DNA of 64,000 nucleotides from Govania unica (GCF_027920805.1 NZ_JANWOI010000001.1:620001-684000); one strand, 5' to 3'. Positions 8,801 through 18,194 are shown, numbered from the stretch's first letter. Notes: a model not told the origin generated them from the sequence alone. A program made the numbers and translations.

Positions 8801-9742
8801 TTAGGCGCGACGGGTGGCGGGTTCGAACCCAAGCGGCAATCCGGCATCCGGCACAAATCCGTATAGCTGTTCGTTGGGAACAGCAGCAGCGACAATTTCG
8901 CGAACTTTCACCAGCTTGTCGAGATCAATGCCGGTCCGGAGCCCCATGGCTTCCAGCATGAAGACAAGATCTTCGGTGACGATATTGCCGCTCGCGCCCG
9001 GCGCAAAAGGACAACCGCCGAGACCGCCGAGCGAGCTATCAAGGGTATCAAGCCCTTCCTCAAGCGCGACCACGGCATTCGCAAGCCCAAGTCCGCGTGT
9101 ATTGTGAAGATGAATGCCGGTCACCGCATGCTTGCCGACGACGCCGCGCACCAGACGGATGATATGGCGCACCTGCGCCGGGTTTGCATAACCCGTGGTA
9201 TCCGAAAGCCCCACTTCATCGCAGCCCGCAGCCATCAGTTGCTCGGCCAGACGGGCGATCTGCGCGTCCGGGATCATGCCCTCAAGGGTGCAGCCGAACA
9301 CGGTCGACAGGCTGCCTTCAAATTTCGGGCGGCTCGCTTCGGGTTGCGCGCGGATGAGTGCGGCGATTTGCTTCACGTCTTCCAGCACCTGCACATGGGT
9401 GCGGCGCAAATTCTTGAGACTGTGGGTTTCGCTGACCGACAGCGGCAGGGTGATCTTGTCGGCCCCGCTCAGGATCGCGGCTTCAGCGCCTCTGAGATTG
9501 GGCACGAGCACGGCGACCGTAAGGCCCGGAATGGTTTTCGCAAAAGCGACCACTTCGGCGGTATCCGCCAGTTGCGGCAGGATTTTCGCGGGCACGAAGG
9601 ACCCGACTTCGATTTCACGCACGCCAGCGGCGGCTTCGGCAGCGATCCAGGCTTTTTTTGCTTCAAGCGGCATAATTGCGCTAATGCTCTGGAGGCCGTC
9701 GCGCGGTCCTACTTCGCTGACGAGAACATCGATACCATTCAT
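8801..9742 (-). CDS. HMG-CoA lyase-like (DRE-TIM aldolase/lyase)
   Basis: 313 residues from the ATG at 9742, which has GGAGG 7 nt upstream; an in-frame TTG two codons earlier is too close to that site. EVGPRDGLQ (residues 10-18) is the HMG-CoA lyase signature. Other family landmarks are IEVGSFV, GLSDTTGYANP, the metal-binding GIHLHNTRGLGLAN and the catalytic-loop Cys in LGGLGGCPFAPGASGN. The family cleaves 3-hydroxy-3-methylglutaryl-CoA to acetyl-CoA and acetoacetate, but homologs cleave other 3-hydroxyacyl-CoAs. It stands divergent to a CoA transferase and LeuCD-like genes, which suggests cleavage of a CoA thioester made by that transferase rather than leucine breakdown. Confidence 0.9.
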   Translation of the reverse strand: MNGIDVLVSEVGPRDGLQSISAIMPLEAKKAWIAAEAAAGVREIEVGSFVPAKILPQLADTAEVVAFAKTIPGLTVAVLVPNLRGAEAAILSGADKITLPLSVSETHSLKNLRRTHVQVLEDVKQIAALIRAQPEASRPKFEGSLSTVFGCTLEGMIPDAQIARLAEQLMAAGCDEVGLSDTTGYANPAQVRHIIRLVRGVVGKHAVTGIHLHNTRGLGLANAVVALEEGLDTLDSSLGGLGGCPFAPGASGNIVTEDLVFMLEAMGLRTGIDLDKLVKVREIVAAAVPNEQLYGFVPDAGLPLGFEPATRRA

Positions 9743-9770
9743 GAACAAGCCTCCATTGATTCGAGATTTT

Positions 9771-9786
9771 TAGATGTTATATTTGT
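9771..9786. promoter_or_regulatory. Weak match to the island operator motif
   Basis: TAGATGTTATATTTGT lies in the 130-bp divergent gap between the lyase operon and the CoA-transferase operon. It shares the ATGTTAT core with stronger sites at 15976, 27836 and 40826 but lacks the TGTC arm. AT-rich promoter sequence alone could give this match. Confidence 0.35.
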
Positions 9787-9872
9787 AATACGAATAAGCA
9801 AGGGCGGAGACTGAGATGTTTTCGTCGGAACCAAGGCGAAATCGGCCTCGCAGTACCTAGAATGAGGATATA

Positions 9873-11057
9873 ATGCAGTCATCAGAAGCCCTGCCCTTAG
9901 CCGGCTTAAAGGTCATAGAATTCACCCATATGGTCATGGGTCCGTCAATCGGCGTGATACTGGCCGATCTCGGCGCCGAAGTCACCAAGGTCGAGCCCCT
10001 GGGCGGCGACGCCACCCGCCGCTTGCTGGGCGCGGGATCGGGATATTTCCCGACGTTCAACCGCAATAAGCGCAGCATTTGCCTGGATCTCAAGTCGGTT
10101 GACGGTCTCGGTGTTGCGAAAAAACTCTGTGCGGGCGCTGATATCGTTGTCGAAAACTTCCGTGCTGGCACCATGGACAAGCTTGGCCTTGGCTATGCCG
10201 CCCTGTCGGCTGAAAACGAGCGGCTGATCTATTGTTCCGCCAAGGGTTTCCTGCCCGGACCCTATGAAAACCGCACGGCGCTCGATGAAGTGGCGCAGAT
10301 GATGGGCGGGCTTGCCTATATGACGGGACCTGTGGGCCGTCCGCTCCGCGCCGGGTCGTCGGTGATCGATATCACCGGCGGAATGTTCGGTGTCATCGGC
10401 GTGCTGGCGGCGCTGGAACAGCGTCATGGAACCGGCAAGGGCAAATATGTCACTTGTTCGCTTTATGAGACAACTGCGTTCCTGGTGTCGCAGCATATGG
10501 CGCAGCTCGCCGCCACCGGCAAACCGGCGCAGCCGATGCCGTCGCGCGTGTCGGCCTGGGCCATTTATGATCTTTTTGAAACCAGTGACGATGAGCGCGT
10601 GTTCGTCGGCGTGGTCAGCGATTCGCAGTGGGTGACCTTCTGCAAGGCCTTCGATCTCGGCGAGCTTGGCGACAATGCCGACTATAAAGCCAACAACGCC
10701 CGCGTGCTTGCCCGTGACGTGATCATCCCGCGCGTGCAGGCCATCTTCAAGGCTATGACCAAGGCCGAGCTTCTGGCCAAGATCGAAAGCATCGGGCTGC
10801 CCTTCGCGCCGGTGACCAAGCCGGAGGAGCTGTTCGAAGACAAACATCTGAACGAGTCGGGCGGCCTTGTGGATCTGACCATTCCGGGCGGTGCCAAAAC
10901 CAAGCTTCCGGCGCTGCCGATCAGCATGGATGGCGCACGCTTCGGCAGCACGCTCGATGTGCCGCATATTGGTGAACATTCGCGCGAGATGCTGGTTGAA
11001 CTCGGTCTCGATGAAGCCGAGATTGAGCGTTTGCTGGCCGCCGGCGCCGTCGGCTGA
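9873..11057 (+). CDS. CaiB/BaiF family class III CoA transferase
   Basis: 394 residues with GAGG ahead of the ATG. The N-terminal LAGLKVIEFTHMVMGPSIG and DLGAEVTKVEPLGGD are typical of the family, as are FNRNKRSICLDLK and DIVVENFRAGTMDKLG. The likely nucleophilic Asp is in TALDEVAQMMGGLAYMTG (about residue 138). The class moves CoA between carboxylic acids through an aspartyl-CoA thioester. It heads a rightward operon with a LeuC/LeuD-type hydro-lyase and faces an HMG-CoA-lyase-like gene. This points to activation and cleavage of a branched di- or tricarboxylic acid; the acid is not identifiable from sequence. Confidence 0.92.
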   Translation: MQSSEALPLAGLKVIEFTHMVMGPSIGVILADLGAEVTKVEPLGGDATRRLLGAGSGYFPTFNRNKRSICLDLKSVDGLGVAKKLCAGADIVVENFRAGTMDKLGLGYAALSAENERLIYCSAKGFLPGPYENRTALDEVAQMMGGLAYMTGPVGRPLRAGSSVIDITGGMFGVIGVLAALEQRHGTGKGKYVTCSLYETTAFLVSQHMAQLAATGKPAQPMPSRVSAWAIYDLFETSDDERVFVGVVSDSQWVTFCKAFDLGELGDNADYKANNARVLARDVIIPRVQAIFKAMTKAELLAKIESIGLPFAPVTKPEELFEDKHLNESGGLVDLTIPGGAKTKLPALPISMDGARFGSTLDVPHIGEHSREMLVELGLDEAEIERLLAAGAVG

Positions 11058-11145
11058 CATGTAACCCGGATGCTTCAAGGGGCTGCGGCCTCCTGAAGCA
11101 TCCGCCTGCGTGCCCGTTTCCGAGTTTGATGCCAAGGAAGATCCT

Positions 11146-12552
11146 GTGAGCGAGAATATTTTCGAAAAAATCTGGCGCAGCCATGTGGTTGCGGAGGTCG
11201 GCACTGACGCCACCCTGGTTCTGATCGACCGCGTGTTCCTGCATGAACGCACCGGCAGCGTGGCGCTTAAAAGCCTGAAGGAAGCCGGGCGCGCGATCAT
11301 GGCCCCCGCCCACGTCTTCTGCACCATGGATCATATCGTCGATACCTTCCCGGGCCGCAGCGACAAAACCCTGATGCCGACCGGCACCGCCTTTATCACC
11401 GAAACCCGCGCCGCCGCCCATGAAGCCGGGATCACCCTGTTTGATCTGGATGACGAGCGTCAGGGCATCGTCCATGTGATCTCGCCAGAACAGGGCATCG
11501 TCCTGCCGGGTCTGACGCTGGTTTGCCCCGACAGCCACACCTGCACCCAAGGGGCCTTTGGTGCGCTTGCCTGGGGTATCGGCTCGACCGACGCGGAACA
11601 TGCGCTCGCCACCTCGACCCTGCGCATCAAGAAACCGAAGACTATGCGCATCACGGTCACCGGTCAGCTTGGTGAGGGCGTCACCGCCAAGGATCTGGCG
11701 CTTTATCTGCTGGCTCGTTATTCGGCCGGTGGCGGCAAGGGCCATGTCATTGAATATGCGGGTCCAGCCATCGAAGCGCTTGAGATGGAAGCGCGCATGA
11801 CACTCTGTAATATGGCGACCGAATTCGCCGCCTTTTCGGCCGTGATCGCGCCGGACGACAAGACCTTCGCTTATTTGAAGGGCCGCCCCTATGCGCCAAA
11901 GGGCGCGGACTGGGATTTGGCCGTGGAAAACTGGCGGGCGCTCCGTTCGGATACAGATGCAAGCTATGACAAAGACTATGTCGTTGATGCCGCAGATGTC
12001 GGCCCCATGATCACCTGGGGCACAAGCCCCCAGCATGCAACCACCATTGACGGCAAAGTCCCAAGTTTCGCAGAGGTCAGCGACCGCGACAGCCGCGAGG
12101 CCTATGACCGCGCCATGACCTATATGGATCTTGTGCCAGGCACGCCGCTGCAGGATCTCAAGATTGACAGCGCCTTCATCGGCTCCTGCACCAACAGCCG
12201 CATCAGCGATCTGCGCCGCGCCGCCGCCATCCTCAAGGGGCGCAAAGTGGCTGCGGGCGTCAAGGCCATCTGCGTTCCGGGCTCCATGGCCGTCAAACGC
12301 GCCGCCGAGGCCGAAGGACTTGACGTGATCTTCAAGGACGCCGGGTTCGAATGGCGCGAGGCCGGATGCTCCATGTGCTTTTTCGCGGGCGGTGAAAGCA
12401 TGGCCCGCCGGGCGCGGGTGGTGACTTCGACCAACCGCAATTTTGAAAGCCGTCAGGGACCGGAAACCCGCTCGCATCTCGCATCGCCCGAGATGGTGGC
12501 AGCCTCGGCCATCGCCGGCCATCTCGCCGACCCGCGCAAATTGGAGCGTTGA
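11146..12552 (+). CDS. 3-isopropylmalate dehydratase-type hydro-lyase, large subunit
   Basis: 468 residues from a GTG at 11146 with AAGGAAG about 5 nt upstream; the in-frame GTG at 11110 would add a poorly conserved leader. Aconitase-superfamily iron-sulfur motifs are present: CPDSHTCTQGAFGALAWGIG (about residues 130-150), GSCTNSRISDLRRAA (about 345) and EAGCSMCFF (about 408), giving the three cluster Cys. It is followed after 1 bp by the small subunit. The usual role is isomerisation of isopropylmalate in leucine synthesis, but leuB and leuA are absent and the neighbours are a CoA transferase and a lyase. A catabolic hydro-lyase, for example on a methylmalate-like or dimethylmalate-like acid, is more likely. 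Confidence 0.88.
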   Translation: MSENIFEKIWRSHVVAEVGTDATLVLIDRVFLHERTGSVALKSLKEAGRAIMAPAHVFCTMDHIVDTFPGRSDKTLMPTGTAFITETRAAAHEAGITLFDLDDERQGIVHVISPEQGIVLPGLTLVCPDSHTCTQGAFGALAWGIGSTDAEHALATSTLRIKKPKTMRITVTGQLGEGVTAKDLALYLLARYSAGGGKGHVIEYAGPAIEALEMEARMTLCNMATEFAAFSAVIAPDDKTFAYLKGRPYAPKGADWDLAVENWRALRSDTDASYDKDYVVDAADVGPMITWGTSPQHATTIDGKVPSFAEVSDRDSREAYDRAMTYMDLVPGTPLQDLKIDSAFIGSCTNSRISDLRRAAAILKGRKVAAGVKAICVPGSMAVKRAAEAEGLDVIFKDAGFEWREAGCSMCFFAGGESMARRARVVTSTNRNFESRQGPETRSHLASPEMVAASAIAGHLADPRKLER

Positions 12553-12553
12553 T

Positions 12554-13174
12554 ATGCAGCCCTTTACCGTTCTCACCGCCATTGCCATGCCGCTTCTGCG
12601 CGCGAATGTCGACACCGACGCCATCATTCCGTCGCGGGAAATGAAGACCGTCTCGAAAAGCGGGCTGAGCAGCGGCCTGTTCGCGGGCTGGCGTTATCTC
12701 GAGATGGGCGGGCGCGTGCCGAACCCAGATTTCGTGATGAACGATCCCGTCTATGCGCGGTCGCAGATCATTCTTGGCGGCGTCAATTTCGGTTGCGGCT
12801 CCAGCCGGGAACATGCGGTCTGGGCTTTGGCCGAATATGGCTTCCGGGCCGTCATCGCGCCGTCCTTCGCGCCGATTTTTCAGACCAATTGCATCACCAA
12901 CGGAATTCTACCGCTGGAGCTTGCGGCCGAGGATATCGCCCGCATCGCGTCGTCGGTCGAGACCGACCCCGAAGCGCAGACGCTGACTATTGATCTTCCG
13001 AAACAAATCGTGAGGACGGCCGACGGTGCGGAGTACAGTTTCACGATCGGGGCCGAAGCCAAGGAAATGCTGCTTGAAGGCCTTGATCCCATTGATCTCA
13101 CCCTGAAGCTGCGGACCCAGATCGAGGCCATGCGCGCCAAGGGTCGGACCGAGCGTCCCTGGGCTTTTCTCTAG
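12554..13174 (+). CDS. 3-isopropylmalate dehydratase-type hydro-lyase, small subunit
   Basis: 206 residues, starting one base after the large-subunit stop. NVDTDAIIPSREMK near the N-terminus and GGVNFGCGSSREHAVWAL (about residues 75-92) are the swivel-domain signatures of the LeuD/aconitase small subunit, followed by APSFAPIFQTNCITNGILPL. It completes the active site with the large subunit. The strong hairpin 28 bp later ends the three-gene operon. Whether the heterodimer acts in leucine synthesis or, as context suggests, on a catabolic substrate cannot be decided from sequence. Confidence 0.9.
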   Translation: MQPFTVLTAIAMPLLRANVDTDAIIPSREMKTVSKSGLSSGLFAGWRYLEMGGRVPNPDFVMNDPVYARSQIILGGVNFGCGSSREHAVWALAEYGFRAVIAPSFAPIFQTNCITNGILPLELAAEDIARIASSVETDPEAQTLTIDLPKQIVRTADGAEYSFTIGAEAKEMLLEGLDPIDLTLKLRTQIEAMRAKGRTERPWAFL

Positions 13175-13201
13175 ACGCCACCGCCAAATTGGCCTGCATA
13201 A

Positions 13202-13231
13202 AGCCGTTGTCTTTTAACAAAGACAACGGCT
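13202..13231 (+). terminator. Strong hairpin terminator after the LeuCD-type genes
   Basis: AGCCGTTGTCTTT (13202-13214) pairs exactly with AAAGACAACGGCT (13219-13231) around a TAAC loop, and is followed by a T-rich run (AACTTGTTTGTTTG). Confidence 0.85.
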
Positions 13232-13337
13232 AACTTGTTTGTTTGTATGGTTTATTTAAAATATTGTGTCAAAAAAGCACCAGTTTGCCTGCACGATAGA
13301 GTGGGGCAAAAATAATGGCTAGTATATGTATTAATAA

Positions 13338-13351
13338 TATGATGTTATACC
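13338..13351. promoter_or_regulatory. Weak match to the island operator motif upstream of a TonB receptor
   Basis: TATGATGTTATACC occurs about 80 bp before the receptor start, in an AT-rich leader. It shares GATGTTATA with the site at 9771 but lacks the TGTC arm of the stronger sites. Evidence is weak. Confidence 0.3.
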
Positions 13352-13427
13352 CAAGTTACATTGGGCTTAGGTCCTTTGTGAGTGATTTGTATCAAATTAA
13401 AAAATATTGTTCTCCGGGGAGAATTCC

Positions 13428-15833
13428 ATGCTCAAGCTCAAGGCAGCCCTGCTTTCAGGCGTTGCGACATCCGTCATTTCCATGTTTGCAATATCGGCTC
13501 CGTCCTTCGCTCAAGAAGCAGGCGTGTCGGGTTCTGCACTTGAAGAAATCTTTGTGACGGCCCGCAAGAAAGAAGAAAATATTCTTTCCGCGCCACTGTC
13601 CGTGACTGCCTTCACCAGCGAAGCCATGGTTGAACGGAATATCATCGACCAAACGACGCTGGCCAACCAGACGCCGGGTCTTGACTTCACGGCACCTGGC
13701 GGCTTGAGCACTGCCCGTCCGGTCATTCGCGGCATGTCGCAATCGAGCCGCGCCGGTGACGAAACCAACGTCGCCACCTTCATCGACGGTGTGTATATTG
13801 ACGGGTTCAGCAGCTCCAACGTCAATATGGATGCGCTTGAGCGGGTCGAAGTCGTTCGTGGTGCGCAAAGCGCCCAGTATGGCCGCAACAGCTTCGCTGG
13901 CGCCATCAACTACATCACCAAAAAGCCGACCATGAAATTTGAAGCTGGCGGCACCGGCATCATCGGTGAAGACAGCCGCTATGGTGCAAGCGCCTATCTC
14001 AACAGCCCGGTGATCGCGGACAAACTGGCTGTGCGTCTCGACGCCTCTTATGATGACACCGGCGGCTATTATCGCGATTCCGTCAGCGGCGAACATCTCG
14101 GTGCGCGCGAAACCTATGCGGTGCGCGGCGGTATTCTTGCCAATGTTTCCGACGTGACCACGGCGATCCTGCGCGTTGATTATTCGCAGAGCCATGCCAA
14201 CACCTTTGCTCGTAACGTCGTTGCGACCAATGACCCGAACCTCTGCTGCCGTTCGATCTCGGGCGGTGCGCCGGCTGGTTTTGGCACGCTGTACCGCGGC
14301 GAAATGAACAGCAATCCCCATGCGAATTTCGCCTATAATCCGCGCGCCTTCGCAGGTGACGATGAAGTGTTTCACACCAACCTGACCGTGACCTCGGATT
14401 GGGACAATGTGACCCTGACTTCGATCACCGGTTACGACAAGCGCACGTTCGACACGCTCGCTGACCAGGATCGCACGCCGAACGGAACCCTGTTCCGTAT
14501 TGCCTCGCGTACGCCTGCAACCCAGTCGGCCCTGCTTGTCACCATGAAGACGCTGTCGGGCACGGAAGAAAAGCGTGAATCCTTCAGCGAGGAACTGCGT
14601 CTTGCCTCCAAGAACAACAGCTTCATCAACTGGGCTGTTGGCGGTTATTACAGCAAGCTGATCGGTCATTCGACCCGTCGTCAGGGCGGCGAGATCATCT
14701 CTTCCGTCAAGGAAAATCCGGCTCTTGCGACCGCAGCGGCCAACACCATTGCAGTCATCAAGGATGGTGTTATCCCGGTTGCTGAAATCACCGGCAACGA
14801 TACGACCATGGCTTCGGCTTTCGGGTCGCTCGACGTGAACATCACGCCTGAACTGGTGCTGTCGGGTGAAGCCCGCTACACTTGGGAAGACAAGGGCGTC
14901 GATAACTCGTTCCTGAGCGCGGCCTTCAATGCGACAACAAATCCGCTGAGCCGTGGGTCGGGGCTTGAAGCTGCAAGCTTCAAATACTTCACGCCGCGCG
15001 TCATTCTGAACTACAGCGTGACCAACGACGTCAAGGTTTATGCTTCGGTCGCCAAGGGCGCCAAATCAGGCGGCATCAACGCTGGCATCAGCGCGGTGAT
15101 CAGCCCGGCCAACCCGTCGGTTCTGCCGCAGTGGGCAACCTATCAGCCGGAAACCGCCTGGAACTATGAAATCGGCACCAAGTTCACCGCGTTTGACAAG
15201 CGTGTTCGCGGCGCATTGGCGGCTTATTATGTTGATTGGAAAAATCAGCAGGTTTCGAACACTGTCTTCGTAACGACGGTCAACCGCACCATGACTGCGA
15301 TCGCGAACGCCGCGCATTCGACAGTCAAGGGTGTGGAATTCGAAGGTGCGGCACTCCTCACCGACGGCCTGGTTGCGAACTTCGCTTATGCCTATAACGA
15401 TGCCAAATATAAGGACGCCATTTTCGCGGCTTATGCTGTGGAAAATGCGGCTCTCTATGGCTTCCCGGGTGGCGACGTCAGCGGCAATCGCATTCAGAAC
15501 ACATCGAAGCACAGCGTAAACTTCGGTCTCGAATATTCGATGCCGGTGGCTGACGGTTACAACTTGATCGGCCGTGCTGATTACATCTTCCGCAGCAAGC
15601 AGTTCGATACCCCGGTCAATCTGGCCTGGACCCCGAATTACAACGCGGTCAACCTCAACCTGACGGTTGAAAATGACACCACCCGCGTTGGCGCGTTCTG
15701 CTCCAACATTCTGAATGATCGTGATCCGAGCGTTGGTTACAACAGCCGTAACATCAACGGTGAAGTGGTCTATCAGATCCAGCCGCGTGAAGGTCGTCGT
15801 TGTGGCCTGCGTGTCAGCTACAAATTCAATTGA
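13428..15833 (+). CDS. TonB-dependent outer-membrane receptor of the catabolic island
   Basis: 801 residues from the ATG at 13428, which has GGGGAG upstream. A signal peptide covers about residues 1-30 (ending PSFAQ), the TonB box is LEEIFVTARKK, the plug has RVEVVRGAQSAQYGRNSFAG, and the barrel ends RVSYKFN. Family phrases SVAKGAKSGGINAG and ETAWNYEIGTKF are present. It lies between the LeuCD operon and an ABC-2 transporter inside the island, so it is the best candidate for outer-membrane entry of the island's substrate. A terminator follows at 15886. Confidence 0.94.
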   Translation: MLKLKAALLSGVATSVISMFAISAPSFAQEAGVSGSALEEIFVTARKKEENILSAPLSVTAFTSEAMVERNIIDQTTLANQTPGLDFTAPGGLSTARPVIRGMSQSSRAGDETNVATFIDGVYIDGFSSSNVNMDALERVEVVRGAQSAQYGRNSFAGAINYITKKPTMKFEAGGTGIIGEDSRYGASAYLNSPVIADKLAVRLDASYDDTGGYYRDSVSGEHLGARETYAVRGGILANVSDVTTAILRVDYSQSHANTFARNVVATNDPNLCCRSISGGAPAGFGTLYRGEMNSNPHANFAYNPRAFAGDDEVFHTNLTVTSDWDNVTLTSITGYDKRTFDTLADQDRTPNGTLFRIASRTPATQSALLVTMKTLSGTEEKRESFSEELRLASKNNSFINWAVGGYYSKLIGHSTRRQGGEIISSVKENPALATAAANTIAVIKDGVIPVAEITGNDTTMASAFGSLDVNITPELVLSGEARYTWEDKGVDNSFLSAAFNATTNPLSRGSGLEAASFKYFTPRVILNYSVTNDVKVYASVAKGAKSGGINAGISAVISPANPSVLPQWATYQPETAWNYEIGTKFTAFDKRVRGALAAYYVDWKNQQVSNTVFVTTVNRTMTAIANAAHSTVKGVEFEGAALLTDGLVANFAYAYNDAKYKDAIFAAYAVENAALYGFPGGDVSGNRIQNTSKHSVNFGLEYSMPVADGYNLIGRADYIFRSKQFDTPVNLAWTPNYNAVNLNLTVENDTTRVGAFCSNILNDRDPSVGYNSRNINGEVVYQIQPREGRRCGLRVSYKFN

Positions 15834-15885
15834 TCGGGCTCTCTCTATTGCGTGACTGTTAAAAGAGGTTCTGATCCACTCTGCG

Positions 15886-15911
15886 CGGGCCCTTCGGGGC
15901 CCGTTTTTTTT
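15886..15911 (+). terminator. Rho-independent terminator after the TonB receptor
   Basis: CGGGCCC (15886-15892), TTCG tetraloop, GGGCCCG (15897-15903), then eight T. A textbook intrinsic terminator. Confidence 0.93.
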
Positions 15912-15975
15912 CGCCTGCGACGGGCAGAGGGCGTGGGGCAAGGTCTATATGATCTTGCATCGACACATCATATTA

Positions 15976-15991
15976 TTATAACATAAAGACA
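15976..15991. promoter_or_regulatory. Candidate island operator upstream of the ABC-2 operon
   Basis: TTATAACATAAAGACA, reverse complement TGTCTTTATGTTATAA. It matches TGTCnTAATGTTAT at nearly every position and lies 46 bp before the ABC ATPase start. Near-identical sites occur at 27836 and 40826. The GntR/HutC protein at 46.3-47.1 kb is the obvious candidate binder, but that is inference. Confidence 0.55.
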
Positions 15992-16036
15992 TTAAGCCGA
16001 TGATTGTATTGAGTCGGAAAAAGGAGGCAGCAGGGA

Positions 16037-16738
16037 ATGTTACAGGCGATCAAGTTACGTAAGGAATATGGGGCGAATGTCGCACTCAAGGGGTTGGACC
16101 TGACCGTGAAGGCCGGGGAAATCTATTGCATGCTGGGTGCGAACGGTGCGGGGAAAACGACGACGGTCAGTTGCTTCCTCAACTTCATCAAACCGACCAG
16201 CGGCCAGGCGCGCATCAATGGCATCGATGTACAAGAAAACCCGCTCGAAACCAAAAAATACATCGCCTACATTCCCGAAAACGTCATGCTCTATCGGAAT
16301 ATGACGGGCCTTGAAAATCTGCGCTATTTCTCGAAACTCGGCGGGCATGATTATTCCGAACAGGAATATCGCGGGCTTCTCGCGCGCTGCGGTCTCGAAG
16401 ACGTTGCCGCCGGTCGCAACATTGGCGGTTATTCGAAGGGCATGCGTCAGAAAGTCGGCATTGCCATCGCGCTTGCGAAACAGGCGAAGGCTATTCTGCT
16501 GGACGAGCCGACCTCCGGTCTCGACCCGAAAAGCAGCAATGAATTTTCCGAACTTCTGCTCGAACTCAAAGCGTCCGACGTGGCCATTCTCATGGTGACG
16601 CATGACCTTTTTCGGGCCAAGGAAACCGGTACTCGTCTCGGCATCATGCGGCAAGGTGAACTTGTGCGCGAGATGAATGCGGATCAGGTGACGCATACCG
16701 AAGTCGAACAGATCTACCTCGAAGAAATGAAATATTGA
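16037..16738 (+). CDS. ABC transporter ATP-binding protein (ABC-2 type)
   Basis: 233 residues. Walker A is GANGAGKTT (about residue 36), the signature is GGYSKGMRQKVGIA, Walker B is AILLDEPTSGLD, and the switch His is in MVTHDLFRAKETG. This is the CcmA/NosF-like group that pairs with ABC-2 permeases, and the next two genes encode such permeases. A GGAGG lies upstream of the ATG. The operon probably continues with the aldehyde dehydrogenase, heme-oxygenase-like and SDR genes. The direction of transport and cargo are unknown; export is usual for this class. Confidence 0.92.
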   Translation: MLQAIKLRKEYGANVALKGLDLTVKAGEIYCMLGANGAGKTTTVSCFLNFIKPTSGQARINGIDVQENPLETKKYIAYIPENVMLYRNMTGLENLRYFSKLGGHDYSEQEYRGLLARCGLEDVAAGRNIGGYSKGMRQKVGIAIALAKQAKAILLDEPTSGLDPKSSNEFSELLLELKASDVAILMVTHDLFRAKETGTRLGIMRQGELVREMNADQVTHTEVEQIYLEEMKY

Positions 16739-16748
16739 GGAGCGGATC

Positions 16749-18179
16749 ATGATTGGCGTCATCGCGAGAAAGGAATTTCTCTGTTTGATTCGTGACGGCC
16801 GCTTCAAATGGTCGATCGCAATCATGGTTTTGCTGTTGCTCGCGTCATTTCTGACCGGCTTTCAGCGCTATCAATCACTCCATTCCATTCGGGAGGCCGC
16901 ACAGGCCAAGAACACCGAACAATGGCTCGATCAGGATAAAAAGAACCCGCATACCGCCGCGCATTTTGGCAATTATGCCTATAAGCCGCAGGGTGTGTTG
17001 GCGTTTTTCGACAGCGGCATCGATAATTATGCCGGCAACACCATCTGGCTCGAAGCGCATAAAACCAATTTCGCGCAGAATCGCCCGGCCCAGGACAATG
17101 GCGCGGTGTCGCGCTTTGGCGATCTCACACCGGCCATGACTCTGCAGGTGTTGCTGCCGCTCATCATCATTCTGATGGGGTTCTCGGCCTTCGCCGGAGA
17201 ACGCGACAGCGGCACCCTCCGTCAGCTGCTCAGCATCGGTGTGAAAAACAGCGATCTGTTGTGGGGCAAATTCATCGGCATCAGCGCCGCGATCAGTCTT
17301 GTGATCGTGCCTGCGGTGCTGATCGGCGGCGGCATTATGGCCTTCGTGCTAGACAGCGACAGCAGTGCACTTGGCGCGCGCGGTCTTCTGCTGCTTGGGA
17401 CTTATCTCGCCTATACCCTGTCCTTCATGTTCCTGACGCTCGGGGTTTCGGCCCTTGCGCGGACGGGCAAAACCGCTCTGGTTATCCTCGTGGGTTTCTG
17501 GGCCTTTGCCACGTTCATTCTGCCCAAGGCCGCAAGCGACATCTCGAAAATCGCCGTCCCGAGCCCGACCTTTTCGGAATTCTACAAAGCCGCCAAAGCG
17601 AGCAGCGCCGAGGGTCTCGAAGGTGCCGAAGGCCGTCTGGCCCTGCCGCAGGACGTCCATATCAATATGGTGCGCAAGGAATTACTCGCGCAATACAACG
17701 TGAAAAGCGTGCGCGATCTGCCGGTCTACTGGGTTGGCATTTCGATGCAGGTGCTCGAAGAACGCGACTATCTGATCTATCAGAAATTCCAGGGCGATCT
17801 CCGCGACATTTTCTACGCCCAGCAAAAACTTCAGGACTATATGGGCGTGTTGTCGCCGCTCATTCCGCTCCGGTCGCTGTCCATGTCGCTGAGCGGCACC
17901 GGGCTTGTGGATCAGGAGCAGTTCAATCAGTCGGCCCAGGATTATCGCATCAATATGATCCGCGATATGAACAACGAGCTGATCAACAACACCACCATGA
18001 AAGATCCGCTCTATGTGGCGGGTCGTGAAACCTTCTCCAAGGTTCCGCCCTATACTTATGCGGAACCGACACTTGGCCAGTCGCTCGCGACGCAAACGCA
18101 AAGTCTTGTCCTTCTCGTCCTCTGGGGCGCGTTGACGGCAATCTTCGCGGTTTTTGCGGTTCGTCGGCTGCGTTCATAA
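16749..18179 (+). CDS. ABC-2 type permease (DUF3526-like), subunit 1
   Basis: 476 residues. One helix at about residues 23-40, a large extracytoplasmic domain, then a helix cluster (about 130-260) containing GERDSGTLRQLLSIGV, the conserved cytoplasmic segment of this permease class. A second soluble stretch and a final helix at about 450-470 follow. It starts 10 bp after the ATPase and is followed by a related permease, so the transporter is probably a heterodimeric permease with one ATPase type. Cargo unknown. Confidence 0.87.
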   Translation: MIGVIARKEFLCLIRDGRFKWSIAIMVLLLLASFLTGFQRYQSLHSIREAAQAKNTEQWLDQDKKNPHTAAHFGNYAYKPQGVLAFFDSGIDNYAGNTIWLEAHKTNFAQNRPAQDNGAVSRFGDLTPAMTLQVLLPLIIILMGFSAFAGERDSGTLRQLLSIGVKNSDLLWGKFIGISAAISLVIVPAVLIGGGIMAFVLDSDSSALGARGLLLLGTYLAYTLSFMFLTLGVSALARTGKTALVILVGFWAFATFILPKAASDISKIAVPSPTFSEFYKAAKASSAEGLEGAEGRLALPQDVHINMVRKELLAQYNVKSVRDLPVYWVGISMQVLEERDYLIYQKFQGDLRDIFYAQQKLQDYMGVLSPLIPLRSLSMSLSGTGLVDQEQFNQSAQDYRINMIRDMNNELINNTTMKDPLYVAGRETFSKVPPYTYAEPTLGQSLATQTQSLVLLVLWGALTAIFAVFAVRRLRS

Positions 18180-18194
18180 GGGAGGGATCACGTC

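Noticed and set aside
9945-12627. Long open frames on the minus strand opposite the CoA transferase and LeuCD-type genes
   Set aside because: They are antisense shadows of well-supported genes, with no start sites and atypical, low-hydrophobic composition.
11146-13174. Naming the hydro-lyase subunits leuC and leuD
   Set aside because: Motifs fit, but the neighbourhood is catabolic and substrate specificity cannot be read by eye.
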